Assembly (NCBI GenBank): GCA_963794385.1 | Contig: CAWCDT010000013.1 | Coordinates: 36,831 to 100,830 of the forward strand | DNA from: Gaiellasilicea sp963794385 | GTDB taxonomy: Bacteria > Actinomycetota > Thermoleophilia > Gaiellales > Gaiellaceae | Reading direction: 5' to 3' | DNA length: 64,000 nt | Shown: piece by piece, positions 17,024 to 25,432 of the stretch | Position numbering within the stretch: the stretch's first letter is position 1 | Layout: the number at the start of each line of letters is the position of its first letter | Notes under the pieces: model-generated | What the model saw: the letters and a program-made list of their open reading frames with translations, nothing else | The model's database searches: none | What the model was told of the DNA's origin: nothing | Translations under genes and position numbers: made by a program

Positions 17024-17414
17024 GCTCGTCTTCACGGCGGAGGTCGTCGCTCGCGATCGCCGCGAGCACGACGTTCACCGCCGAGACGCCGGTCGCGACC
17101 GCGGCGGCACGCGGCGGCAGCTGCTTCGACAGCCCCGCGGCCGCCGCAGAGACGGTGTCGGAGCAGTGGACGAGGAGCGCGAGCCGGAGGGCTTGCCTGC
17201 GGACGGCCGGATCGGTGCTGAGCAGGTCGAGCCCGATCAGGATCGTCCGAATTCCAAACATCCGGGCGATGTGCACCGCCGGTCCGTTCGCGTCAGCCTC
17301 GGTTCCCAGCCGCCGTGCGAACGCGCCCGGCGCGACGAGCGACGCGCCGCCGTTGAAGATCCGCACGCCGGCAAGGGCGATGCGGGCGTAATCGCGACCG
17401 CTGAGCCTGCTCAC
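16986..17414 (-). CDS. Small membrane protein of unknown function
   Basis: This 142-residue protein has three or four moderately hydrophobic helices: IALAGVRIFNGGASLVAPGAF near the start, ARMFGIRTILIGLDLL, and AVATGVSAVNVVLAAIA near the end. The arrangement recalls short DUF4267-like membrane proteins, which is a family guess only. The GTG at 17414 was chosen because sequence further upstream becomes low-complexity and overlaps the next region. It is convergent with the helicase gene and overlaps its last 38 bp. Confidence 0.65.
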   Translation of the reverse strand: MSRLSGRDYARIALAGVRIFNGGASLVAPGAFARRLGTEADANGPAVHIARMFGIRTILIGLDLLSTDPAVRRQALRLALLVHCSDTVSAAAAGLSKQLPPRAAAVATGVSAVNVVLAAIASDDLRREDELRPHERGAGAAA

Positions 17415-17514
17415 TGGGCTGCGATTGGACCAACTACCGCTGCCGCGCGTCAACACGTGGCCGGGCCGAGCGGCACCGTGGTAGGTTCGGCCTCTCGTCG
17501 TCGGAAGGGTCGTG

Positions 17515-17952
17515 ATGCCAGTCGACATGCCGGATCTGCTGGGAATGTCGGAGCAGGAGCTCGAAGACCTGTTCCGCGCCAACACTGCAGGCGAGATTCG
17601 GGACGGCGACGCCGACGGAATCGTCGTCATCGCGCCCGGGACGGACATCTCCCGGATCGCGTCCTTCCTGATCCGCCTCGTCGCCTGGCGCGGCAAGGTG
17701 TTCAACGGGCAGAAAGGGGACCTCCGCAACAAGGTCGGGCCGTTCAGCTGGAAGCTCGTCCGGGCGAAGGTCTACCGGGAAGCGAGCTGGTTCGACGGGG
17801 AGGAGACGATCGTCCTCGACTACTCGAAGACGTCCTTCGTCGCCCGCCGGATTCGCGACGAGATCCGCGAGATCGCCCCCGGCGTTTACCTCGGGCTCGT
17901 CTTCTGGGACCGGAAGAAGGTGGCCATCTTCGCGCTCAAGTTCTCGACGTGA
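17515..17952 (+). CDS. Conserved protein of unknown function, first gene of the DyP cluster
   Basis: This 145-residue soluble protein starts at ATG 17515 (a GTG lies one codon upstream) with AAGGGT a few bases before. It has conserved-looking blocks WRGKVFNG, NKVGPF, KVYREASWFDG, IVLDYSKTS and PGVYLGLVFW. I recall proteins of this type near peroxidase and lipid genes in Actinobacteria but know no assigned function. It lies 28 bp upstream of the large unknown protein at 17981, which in turn overlaps the DyP gene, so the three probably form one operon. Confidence 0.75.
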   Translation: MPVDMPDLLGMSEQELEDLFRANTAGEIRDGDADGIVVIAPGTDISRIASFLIRLVAWRGKVFNGQKGDLRNKVGPFSWKLVRAKVYREASWFDGEETIVLDYSKTSFVARRIRDEIREIAPGVYLGLVFWDRKKVAIFALKFST

Positions 17953-17980
17953 CGCCCCGGCGGCAGCGGCGGAGTCGGCC

Positions 17981-19240
17981 ATGCCGTATCAGCGTGCGGT
18001 GACGATCGCCGCGCCCGTTCGCGCGGGCGCGGTCGCCGACCTCGAAGGCCTTCTCGCGACGATGGGGAACGGAGTCGCCAACGGCTCCGTCCTCGACCTC
18101 GGCGGGCTTTCCGGCGTCCACTTTGCCCGGCTGGCGGTCGTGGGCGAGGAAACGGACGCGTCGGGCGCCACGCTCCCCGCAAGCCTGATCTACCTGAGCG
18201 ACCTCGACGTCTCGCCCGCGACGCACCTGGCCGAGCTCGCGGAGCTCGACGGCATCGACCGCGTCTTCGGCTACTGCGAGGGCTATCCGGCAGGCGGCTC
18301 GGCGAGCGCGGGCCAACGGCTGGACTATCTCCGCCGCCACGTCGTCAAGGAGCAGGCGAGATACGTCAACACGACCGGCCGGACGGCGAAGCAGATCCGG
18401 CAGGAGGCCGAGCTGCGCGACGCGATCGAGCGCTTCCTCGACTCGGCGGACGAGGACTGGCGTGGACGCAATCCTGGCGACGTCCGGCGCGCGGTGCTCG
18501 AGCACGTCAAGCGGAACCCCGCGCTCGCCTGGGCGCTCGAGCCGGCGGAGCGCCCAGGTGGGCTTGCGCGCCTGCGCGAGCTGGCGCACCTCGTCCTGAT
18601 CCCGCTCCTCCTCGTGCCGCTGCTGCCGCTCGCAATCCTCGCCCTGCCCGTCTACGCGTTCGTTCTCTGGCGGCACGAGCGCCGGGACGAGGCGCCGCAC
18701 GTGAAGCCGGAGGACGCCCGCGTCCTCGAGCTCGCGGCGCTCGAGGACCACATCGTCCAGAACCCGTTCATGGCGGTCGGCCCGGTGAAGCCGGGGCTGT
18801 TCCGGCGCCTGACTCTGATCGGCGTCGTCTTCGGGCTCGACTACACCGCGCGCCACTTCTTCAACCGGGCGAACCTCTCCGGGGTGAAGACGATCCACTT
18901 CGCACGCTGGGTCTTCCTCGACGACAAGCGGCGCATGTTCTTCGCGAGCAACTACGACGGCAGCATGGAGAGCTACATGGACGACTTCATCGACAAGGTC
19001 GCCTGGGGCCTCAATCTCGTCTTCTCGAACGGCGTCGGCTACCCGAGGACGCGCTGGCTCGTGTTCGGCGGCGCGCGCGACGAGCTCGCCTTCAAGGACT
19101 ACCTACGCGTGCACCAGGTGCCGACGCACGTCTGGTACTCGGCATACGGCAACCTGACGGCGCTCAACATCGCCCAGAACGAGCGGATTCGGAAGGGCTT
19201 GCGCGACGGCGACGCACGGGGGTGGGTGCAGTCGCTGTGA
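17981..19240 (+). CDS. Large conserved protein with central membrane hairpin, linked to DyP peroxidase
   Basis: This 419-residue protein has no known catalytic motif. The N-terminal 170 residues are soluble (YLSDLDVSP and GYCEGYPAGG blocks). A hydrophobic stretch around residues 200-230 (LVLIPLLLVPLLPLAILALPVYAF, a two-segment hairpin) follows. The C-terminal half is rich in aromatic residues and contains HFARWVFLDD, ASNYDGSMESYMDDF and VWYSAYGNLTA, which look like a structured, conserved domain. The stop overlaps the GTG of the DyP gene by 4 bp (GTGA), which implies translational coupling and a shared role. The DyP could use this protein as a membrane partner. Confidence 0.75.
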   Translation: MPYQRAVTIAAPVRAGAVADLEGLLATMGNGVANGSVLDLGGLSGVHFARLAVVGEETDASGATLPASLIYLSDLDVSPATHLAELAELDGIDRVFGYCEGYPAGGSASAGQRLDYLRRHVVKEQARYVNTTGRTAKQIRQEAELRDAIERFLDSADEDWRGRNPGDVRRAVLEHVKRNPALAWALEPAERPGGLARLRELAHLVLIPLLLVPLLPLAILALPVYAFVLWRHERRDEAPHVKPEDARVLELAALEDHIVQNPFMAVGPVKPGLFRRLTLIGVVFGLDYTARHFFNRANLSGVKTIHFARWVFLDDKRRMFFASNYDGSMESYMDDFIDKVAWGLNLVFSNGVGYPRTRWLVFGGARDELAFKDYLRVHQVPTHVWYSAYGNLTALNIAQNERIRKGLRDGDARGWVQSL

Positions 19241-20551
19241 CGCTCGACCTCGACGACGTCCAGGGACTCTTTGCACGCGGCTACGGCGACCTCAAGTCCG
19301 CGGCATTCCTCCTGCTCGCGGTCGCAGACGCCAACGCCGCGCGCACGCTGGCTCGGCGAGCTGAGCGAAGCGGTGACGCGCGCGAGCGAGCGGCCCACGG
19401 AGCGCGCGGTCAACGTCGCGTTCACGAGCTCCGGACTCGAGCGGCTGGGGCTGCCCGCCGAGGAGCTGACGGCTTTCTCGAACGAGTTCGTCGCCGGAAT
19501 GACAACGCCGCACCGCACGCGGGTCCTCGGCGATGTCGGCGAGAACGCGCCCGAACGCTGGGACTGGGGCGGGCCCGCCGCGCCGATCGACGCCGTGCTC
19601 CTCCTCTACGCCAAGGACGCGGCGGGCCTCGCGGCGCTGGAGCAGGTGCCGGCCGGCTTCTCGCTCGTCGCACGGCTCGGCACCGCCGATCTCGACGGCT
19701 TCGAGCCGTTCGGCTTTCGCGACGGGATCTCGCAGCCGCTCGTCGAGGGGCTCGGCAAGGTCGGGCCCGCTGAGCAGACCGTCCGCGCCGGAGAGTTCCT
19801 GCTCGGCTACGAGAACGAGTACGGCCTCACAATCGACCAGCCGCTGCTGCGAAACGGCAGCTACCTCGTTCTCCGCCAGCTGCGCCAGGACGTCGCCGGA
19901 TTCTGGCAGTTCGCCGACTCGGCGACCAGGCGCGAGGACGGGGGCAGCGACCCCGACGCGCGGCTCCGGCTGGCAGCGAGGATGGTCGGGCGCTGGCCGA
20001 GCGGCGCGCCGCTCGTGCTCGCACCGGAGGCGGACGATCCGAACCTGGCCGAGGCGAACGACTTCGGCTACCAGGAGCACGACCGCCGCGGCGCACGCTG
20101 CCCGGTCGGCTCGCACATCCGCCGCTCGAACCCGCGCGACTCGCTCGACCCGAGCCCGGGCACGGCGAGGTCGCTCGAGATCAACCGCCGCCACCGCATC
20201 CTCCGGCGCGGGCGCGAGTACGGGCCGCCCCTGCCGCTCGAGCAGGCGCTGGCCGCCGACGACGGGGCGGAGCGCGGCCTGCACTTCATCTGCCTCAACG
20301 CGAACATCGCGCGCCAGTTCGAATTCGTCCAGCAGACCTGGCTGAACAACCCCAAGTTCGGCGAGCTCTACGACGACGCTGACCCGTTCTTCGCCCCCGG
20401 CGCGTTCACGATCCCCACCGACAGCGTCCGCGAGCGCGTCACCGACGTGCCCCGCTTCGTCTTCGTGAAGGGCGGCGCCTACTTCTTCCTGCCCGGCCTC
20501 GCCGCGCTCCGCTACCTGGCGGGGAACTCCTCGTCGCCGGTCGGCTCGTAG
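19237..20551 (+). CDS. DyP-type heme peroxidase (one frame break near 19348)
   Basis: Dye-decolourising peroxidases use H2O2 and heme to oxidise organic substrates. The N-terminus LDLDDVQGLFARGYGDL is typical. After about 37 codons the frame must shift at about 19348 (one extra base) to continue WLGELSEAVTRASERP. The rest is intact: FGFRDGISQP holds the catalytic Asp of the GxxDG motif, CPVGSHIRRSNPRD the proximal heme His, and NRRHRILRRGREYG the conserved Arg. No signal peptide is present. The GTG start overlaps the upstream gene by 4 bp, and the 3' end overlaps the convergent catalase-like gene by 40 bp. Confidence 0.9.
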
Positions 20552-21768
20552 TGCTCCACGGCGTTCTGCTGCTGCCGTAGGCGCGCGAGCTCACTGTACA
20601 TCCGCTTCCTGGCCCGGCTTTGGTTGCCGAGCGGGCGGTGCTCCGGGATGCAGTGCCACGGGTTGAACGAGAGCACCCGCGCGAAGGCGAGCTGCTCGGG
20701 TGAGTCGAACGTCTGCTTCGGGATCCTGAGCACGGCCGCGGGCACACGGGGCGACAGCTTCGTCGGCCAGAGGACGGCGTTGTTCTCGATCGGCATCCGG
20801 TGCGGGTCGGTCTGCAGCTGGAGCAGGACGTCGAACTCGACGTCGCGCTCGGCGAGGGTGGCGACCATCGCGTCGCGGAGGTAGTTGTCGGGCGGTCGCA
20901 GCGGCAGGCGCGGCACGCGGGTCCTCGTCTCGAGATTCGTCTGGAACGAGTACTGCATCGCCTGCCCGTCCCCGAGCAGGTAGGGCACGCAGCTGAAGTA
21001 GTCGCCCTCGAGCGGGCTCGACTGGGTCTTGGTCCAGAGCAGCTGCATGATCGAGTCGAGGATGTGCGAGTTGCGCAGGTTGACGAAGTAGAAGACGGCC
21101 GCGTTCCGGTAGCTCCAGTACTGGAGGCGTGCGTTCGCCTTCGTGTCCGGGGTGACGAACGTCGGCGTCGAGACGCCGAGCAGATCCTGGGTCGATTGCT
21201 CGTCGTCGAGGAGCTTCGGCCCGGGTACGCCCATCAGCTTGACGCTGATGCTCATGAAGCCGACGTCGTCGATGTCCGGCGTCACGTAGGGCCCCGGGCC
21301 GGAGAAGCGGACCCAGGCGCGGTACGTGCGCGGCTCCGCGAAGATGCCGCGCCGCATGTGCTCCGGCAGGTCGTCCCGGACGGTGAGCTCGGCACGCACG
21401 ATCCCGTGGGTCTTCGTGTTGCCGCCGCGCTCGTAGTGGCCGGGGTTCCAGAGCCGGTGCATCTGAGCCGTGAACTGCTCGATGATCGCCTCGAGGCTCG
21501 ACTCCTCGTCCGGCTGGATCCTCTCCTCCGCGATCGCGAGTCCTTCGTCCTTGCGCTTCAGATTGATCAGGGCCGTTACGAAGGTCGAGAGCGGGCCGCG
21601 GAAGAGCTTGTCGAACAGCGGTCGGAAGAAGGGATCGAAGCGGCGCTCGACGTGGATCAGGAACAGCAACACCCGCGCGATCCCGTTGCGCAGGAAGTTG
21701 CCGGTGTCGGCCGGGGGCAAACCGAAGCCGGGACCCGGGTCGGAAGACTGTGGTGTCGGCTCGCCCAT
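20512..21768 (-). CDS. Catalase-superfamily heme protein
   Basis: This 418-residue protein has the core fold motifs of catalases but is shorter and divergent. TKTHGIVRAELTV has the distal His and YRAWVRFSGPGP matches the vRFS block. SVKLMG and LLGVSTPTFVTPD match the catalase stretch around the distal Asn. FNPWHCIPEHRPLGNQSRAR is the conserved C-terminal segment. An N-terminal VLLFLIHVERRF helix may contact the membrane. Related proteins (catalase-like, allene-oxide-synthase-like) act on peroxides including lipid hydroperoxides. Start ATG 21768 was preferred over 21864. It is convergent with the DyP gene. Confidence 0.85.
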   Translation of the reverse strand: MGEPTPQSSDPGPGFGLPPADTGNFLRNGIARVLLFLIHVERRFDPFFRPLFDKLFRGPLSTFVTALINLKRKDEGLAIAEERIQPDEESSLEAIIEQFTAQMHRLWNPGHYERGGNTKTHGIVRAELTVRDDLPEHMRRGIFAEPRTYRAWVRFSGPGPYVTPDIDDVGFMSISVKLMGVPGPKLLDDEQSTQDLLGVSTPTFVTPDTKANARLQYWSYRNAAVFYFVNLRNSHILDSIMQLLWTKTQSSPLEGDYFSCVPYLLGDGQAMQYSFQTNLETRTRVPRLPLRPPDNYLRDAMVATLAERDVEFDVLLQLQTDPHRMPIENNAVLWPTKLSPRVPAAVLRIPKQTFDSPEQLAFARVLSFNPWHCIPEHRPLGNQSRARKRMYSELARLRQQQNAVEHYEPTGDEEFPAR

Positions 21769-21848
21769 GTCGTCTTGTCGTTTCCCTGTCGATTTCCTAA
21801 CACCTCGTTCGTCTACGTGGTGAAATCGAGGTCCGAGAGGAGGAACGG

Positions 21849-22190
21849 ATGCAGTATCTGGCACTGATCTACGGCGAGGAGGGCCGCTGGGGCTCGCTGT
21901 CGCCGGAGGAGCGCGAGCGCGAGATGGGCGAGTACATGGCGCTCTCGCAGGCAGACGTGACGAGGGGCGGAAACGAGCTCGACTCGACCGAGACGGCGAC
22001 GACAGTCCGCGTCCGCGGCGACGAGACGCTCGTCACCGACGGCCCCTTCGTCGAGTCGAAGGAGACGCTCGGCGGCTACTACGTCTTCGAGTGCGACTCG
22101 ATCGACGAGGCGTGCCGCTGGGCGGCGAAGATCCCGGCCGCTCGCCACGGGGCGATCGAGGTGCGGCCCGTGCACCCCGACGAAAGGTGA
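21849..22190 (+). CDS. YCII (DGPF)-domain protein
   Basis: This 113-residue ferredoxin-like alpha/beta protein belongs to the YCII family. The hallmark TDGPFVESKETLGGYYVFE (DGPF motif) is at about residues 58-77. A strong ribosome-binding site (gaggaggaac) precedes the ATG. These proteins typically occur next to ECF sigma factors of the SigJ/ECF42 type, as here, and may sense or bind small molecules for the sigma factor. The enzymatic role is not known. The gene is 6 bp upstream of a second YCII gene. Confidence 0.9.
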   Translation: MQYLALIYGEEGRWGSLSPEEREREMGEYMALSQADVTRGGNELDSTETATTVRVRGDETLVTDGPFVESKETLGGYYVFECDSIDEACRWAAKIPAARHGAIEVRPVHPDER

Positions 22191-22196
22191 GGCGTC

Positions 22197-22565
22197 GTGA
22201 AGTACGCAGCGCTCTTGACCAACCTGGCCGAGGACGTCGAGGCCTGGGAGAAGCTGAGCCCGGAGGAGGCGCAGGCCGCGCGCGCCGAGGAAGTGCCGAA
22301 GTGGGAGGCGCTCTTCGCCGACCTCGGCGAGAGCGGCAAGTTCCTCTCCGGCGAGCGAGCTCGAAGCGCCCCGGACCGCCAAGACCGTGCGCGTCCGGGA
22401 CGGCGAGACCCTCGTCACCGACGGCCCGTACGCCGAGGCGAAGGAGGTGATCGGCGGCGTGATGGTGATCGACGCCGACGATCTTGACGAGGCGATCTCG
22501 ATCGCGGCGCGCATCCCCGTAGCGCATGGGGCTCGGTCGAGCTGAGGCCCGTCATCGAGCATTGA
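22197..22565 (+). CDS. Second YCII-domain protein (two frame breaks)
   Basis: The gene starts MKYAALLTNLAEDVEAWEKL. The frame breaks near 22355, after which the correct continuation is ELEAPRTAKTVRVRDGETLV and the DGPYAEAKE version of the YCII motif. A second break near 22526 restores GSVELRPVIEH and a stop at 22563-22565. That stop overlaps the TTG of the sigma gene (TTGA). With both corrections the protein would be about 122 residues. As written, the first frame stops at 22487. The conserved parts on both sides argue for a functional gene with sequence errors. Confidence 0.8.
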
Positions 22566-23759
22566 CGCTCGAGCGCGCGTTCCGGGAGGAATGGGCCCGT
22601 GCCGTCGCCATCCTCACCCGCGTCCTCGGCGATCTCGATCGCGCCGAGGACGCGGTGCAGGACGCGTTCACGATCGCCCTCGAGCGGTGGCCGCGCAACG
22701 GGACGCCGAGCAATCCAGGCGCCTGGATCGTCACGACCGCCCGCAACCGCGCGATCGACCGGCTCCGCCGCGAGCAGACGTTCGCGCGCAAAGCGGAGCT
22801 GCTCGCGCGGCTCGAGTCGCTTCCGGCCGACGAGGGCGACGTGAGCTCGATCCCCGACGACCGGCTCGCGCTCGTCTTCACGTGCTGCCACCCCGCCCTC
22901 AGCCGCGGAAGCACGCGTCGCCCTTACGCTCCGCGAGGTCGGCGGCCTGACGACGGCGGAGATCGCCCGCGCGTTCCTCGTCGCCGAGCCGACGATGGCC
23001 CAGCGGCTCGTGCGCGCGAAGCGGAAGGTGCGCAACGCGGGCATCCCGTTTCGCGTCCCGCCCGACCACGTGCTCCCGGAGCGGCTGCGTTCCGTCCTCG
23101 CGGTGCTCTATCTCGTCTTCAACGAGGGCTACTCAGCGACGGGAGGCGAGGAGCCGTCCGCGCGTCGCTCTCCGACGAGGCGATCCGGCTGGCGAAGCTG
23201 CTCGCGGTGCTGATGCCGGACGAGGCGGAGGCGCTGGGCCTGCTCGCGCTGATGCTCCTCCACGACGCGCGCCGGGACGCCCGCACCGCGGACGACGGCT
23301 CGATCGTGCTGCTCGCCGACCAGGACCGCTCCCGCTGGAACCGAGGACCGGCTCGCCGAGGGCACGCGGGTGCTCGAGCGGGCCCTCTCCTACCGGCGAC
23401 CGGGCGCTTACCAGGTGCAGGCGGCGATCGCCGCTCTGCATGTCGAGGAGGGGGCGACCGACTGGCCACAGATCGCGGCTCTCTACGCCGAGCTCGCGCG
23501 GCTCGAGCCGTCGCCGGTGGTCGAGCTGAACCGGGCCGTCGCGGTCGCGATGGCGGACGGGCCCGAGCGTGGGCTCGAGCTGCTCGACCACGTCGAGCTC
23601 CCTGAGTACCACCTGTTACACGCGACCCGCGCCGACCTGCTGCGGCGCCTCGACCGGCGCGCGGACGCCGCAGCCGCCTACCGAGCCGCGCTCGAGCTCG
23701 AAATGAACGCGGGCGACCGCGCGTTCCTGGAGCGCCGGCTGGCCGAGGTGACGGCCTAG
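22562..23759 (+). CDS. ECF RNA polymerase sigma factor with C-terminal TPR-like domain (ECF42 type; three frame breaks)
   Basis: This is an alternative sigma factor of the long YCII-associated class. Region 2: FREEWARAVAILTRVLGDL, AEDAVQDAFTIALERW and AWIVTTARNRAIDRLRR. Region 4: LTLREVGGLTTAEIARAFLV and MAQRLVRAKRKVR. The long C-terminal extension (NEGYSAT, LLHDARRDAR, LDRRADAAAAYRAALEL) is typical of this group. To read it through, the frame must change near 22908, 23160 and 23345. The TTG at 22562 overlaps the preceding YCII stop. The whole set is one operon and probably self-regulating. Confidence 0.86.
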
Positions 23760-23891
23760 AGGCTTGACGTGGAACCTGCACGGGCTGTGTGACCGCCTCA
23801 GACGCGGCGCCAGACCGTCGGCGCGCAGGCGCAGCCTGCCGCGGACAGGTCTGAGCGCCCCCACAGCGCGTCAATTCCACATCAAGCCTCT
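23758..23891. repeat. 134-bp imperfect palindrome with 17-bp terminal inverted repeats
   Basis: The ends agaggcttgacgtggaa (23758-23774) and, on the other strand, agaggcttgatgtggaa (23875-23891 complement) match at 16 of 17 bases. Inside, ctcagac (23798-23804) pairs with gtctgag (23850-23856) and the segments between partly pair. The whole element can fold into one long interrupted hairpin. It fills the gap between the sigma factor gene (ending at 23759) and the homocysteine methyltransferase gene. It could be a MITE-like insertion or a structured RNA. No target-site duplication is evident. Confidence 0.6.
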
Positions 23892-23915
23892 GAACCAGGC
23901 TGGTACGGTCGTCCC

Positions 23916-24869
23916 ATGTACCGCGACCGGCTTCCGCAGCTCGACGGCGGGCTCTTCGTGACGGACGGCGGCATCGAGACAACTCTGATCTTTCACCACG
24001 GCCTCGAGCTGCCCGCCTTCGCCGCCTTCGACCTGCTCAAGGACGAGCAGGGCACGGAGGAGCTCCGGCGCTACTACGCGCCGTATGCCGAGCTCGCCCG
24101 CGAGCACGGTGTCGGCCTCGTGCTCGAAAGCCCGACCTGGCGCGCGAACCCGGACTGGGCGGCGGCGATCGGGTATTCGCTCGACGAGCTGGACGCGTTC
24201 AACCGGAAGGCAATCGCCCTGATGGAGGAGCTCCGCGACGAGTACGCCTCGGGTCCACCGATCGTGATCAGCGGCTGCGTGGGGCCGCAGAGCGACGGCT
24301 ACAGCCCGACGACGACGCTCACGCCCGACGAGGCAGAGCGCTACCACTCGACTCAGATCGGCACCTTCGCGGACACGGCCGCGGACATGGTCACCGCGAT
24401 CACGATGACCTACGCCGAGGAGGCGATCGGCGTCACGCGGGCCGCGGTCGGGCACGGCCTGCCGGTCGTGATCTCGTTCACGGTCGAGACCGACGGCCGG
24501 CTGCCGACCGGCCAGGCGCTCGGCGGAGCGATCCAGCAGGTGGACGAGGAGACGGACGCCGGGCCTGCCTACTTCATGATCAACTGCGCTCACCCGACCC
24601 ACTTCGCGGACGTGCTCGACGCCGCCGCGCCGTGGGTCGCCCGCATCGGCGGCCTGCGCACGAACGCGTCCACCAAGAGCCACGCCGAGCTGGACGAGGC
24701 GACGGAGCTGGACGAGGGCGATCCCGCCGACCTCGCCGCCCGGCACGCGGCGCTGAAGGAGCGGCTGCCGAACGTGAACGTGCTCGGCGGTTGTTGCGGG
24801 ACCGACCACCGGCACGTCTCGTCGATCTGCTCCTCCTGGGTCTCGGCTCAGCCCGCCGCGCGAACCTAG
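23916..24869 (+). CDS. Homocysteine S-methyltransferase family protein
   Basis: This 317-residue zinc enzyme transfers a methyl group (from S-methylmethionine, betaine or similar) to homocysteine or a related thiol. It begins with the family signature VTDGGIETTLIFHHGLELP. The three zinc Cys are visible: MINCAHPTHF (about residue 225) and GGCCGTDHRHV (about 292-293). GCVGPQSDGY is also conserved. The methyl donor cannot be told. It lies 4 bp upstream of an Rrf2 regulator gene, on the same strand, and close to sulfate-uptake genes, which supports a sulfur-metabolism role. Confidence 0.9.
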   Translation: MYRDRLPQLDGGLFVTDGGIETTLIFHHGLELPAFAAFDLLKDEQGTEELRRYYAPYAELAREHGVGLVLESPTWRANPDWAAAIGYSLDELDAFNRKAIALMEELRDEYASGPPIVISGCVGPQSDGYSPTTTLTPDEAERYHSTQIGTFADTAADMVTAITMTYAEEAIGVTRAAVGHGLPVVISFTVETDGRLPTGQALGGAIQQVDEETDAGPAYFMINCAHPTHFADVLDAAAPWVARIGGLRTNASTKSHAELDEATELDEGDPADLAARHAALKERLPNVNVLGGCCGTDHRHVSSICSSWVSAQPAART

Positions 24870-24872
24870 AGC

Positions 24873-25286
24873 GTGCGCGTCTCGGCCAAGGTCGACTACG
24901 CGTTGCGCGCGCTCGCGGAGCTTGCCGCGTCGCCGCCCGGCGTCCCCGTCAAGGGCGAGAGGCTCGCGGGCGCGCAGGAGATCCCGCTCAACTTCCTCGA
25001 GAACATCCTGCTCGAGCTGCGGCGCTCGGAGCTGGTCGCGAGCCGGCGCGGCGCCGACGGCGGCTACTGGCTCGGCCGGCCGGCGGCCGAGATCAGCCTC
25101 GCCGACGTCGTCCGCGCGGTCGAAGGCCCGATCGCGAGCGTGCGCGGGAGCAGGCCGGAGGACGTCAGCTACACCGGCGCCGCGGCGGCGCTCGGGGACG
25201 TCTGGATCGAGCTGCGCGCAAGCATGCGCGGCGTCCTCGAGCAGACGTCGCTCGCCGACCTCGTCGAGCGTTCAAGGAGCGACTAG
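24873..25286 (+). CDS. Rrf2-family transcriptional regulator without Fe-S cysteines
   Basis: The 137-residue protein has the Rrf2 winged helix: VSAKVDYALRALAELA at the N-terminus, QEIPLNFLENILLELRR (recognition helix), SRRGADGGYWLGRP (wing), and a C-terminal dimerisation helix. It contains no cysteine, so unlike IscR/NsrR it cannot hold an Fe-S cluster. In that it resembles CymR, the sulfur regulator of Firmicutes. Lying between homocysteine methyltransferase and the convergent sulfate transporter, it is a good candidate for regulating them. The start is GTG 24873. Confidence 0.87.
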   Translation: MRVSAKVDYALRALAELAASPPGVPVKGERLAGAQEIPLNFLENILLELRRSELVASRRGADGGYWLGRPAAEISLADVVRAVEGPIASVRGSRPEDVSYTGAAAALGDVWIELRASMRGVLEQTSLADLVERSRSD

Positions 25287-25432
25287 CGGCTCCTGGCGTC
25301 TCGCTCGCGGTGCGTAGGCCGGTGGAACAGTACGGAGGTACGGGCCGCCGGCTGGAGCGCCGCGAGCGAGGCGAGGCTGCGCCGGAGGCCGGCTCCGCCG
25401 GCCGGGAGGCGCAGCCGTCCAGGGGCCGCTAG
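25283..25432. repeat. 150-bp branched palindrome between convergent rrf2 and cysA
   Basis: The outer arms ctagcggctcctgg (25283-25296) and ccaggggccgctag (25419-25432) pair at 13 of 14 positions. They are followed directly on the left by cgtctcgctcgcgg (25297-25310), which pairs with ccgcgagcgaggcg (25360-25373). A third stem, gctgcgcc.../...ggcgcagc (about 25376-25414), fills the right side. The predicted shape is a three-way junction. It touches both stop codons of the flanking convergent genes. It may be a bidirectional terminator, a small RNA or a mobile palindrome. Confidence 0.55.

Noticed and set aside
19222..19773. Separate small gene at the DyP start
   Set aside because: Its first 37 codons are the DyP N-terminus; the rest is out-of-frame R/A-rich sequence.
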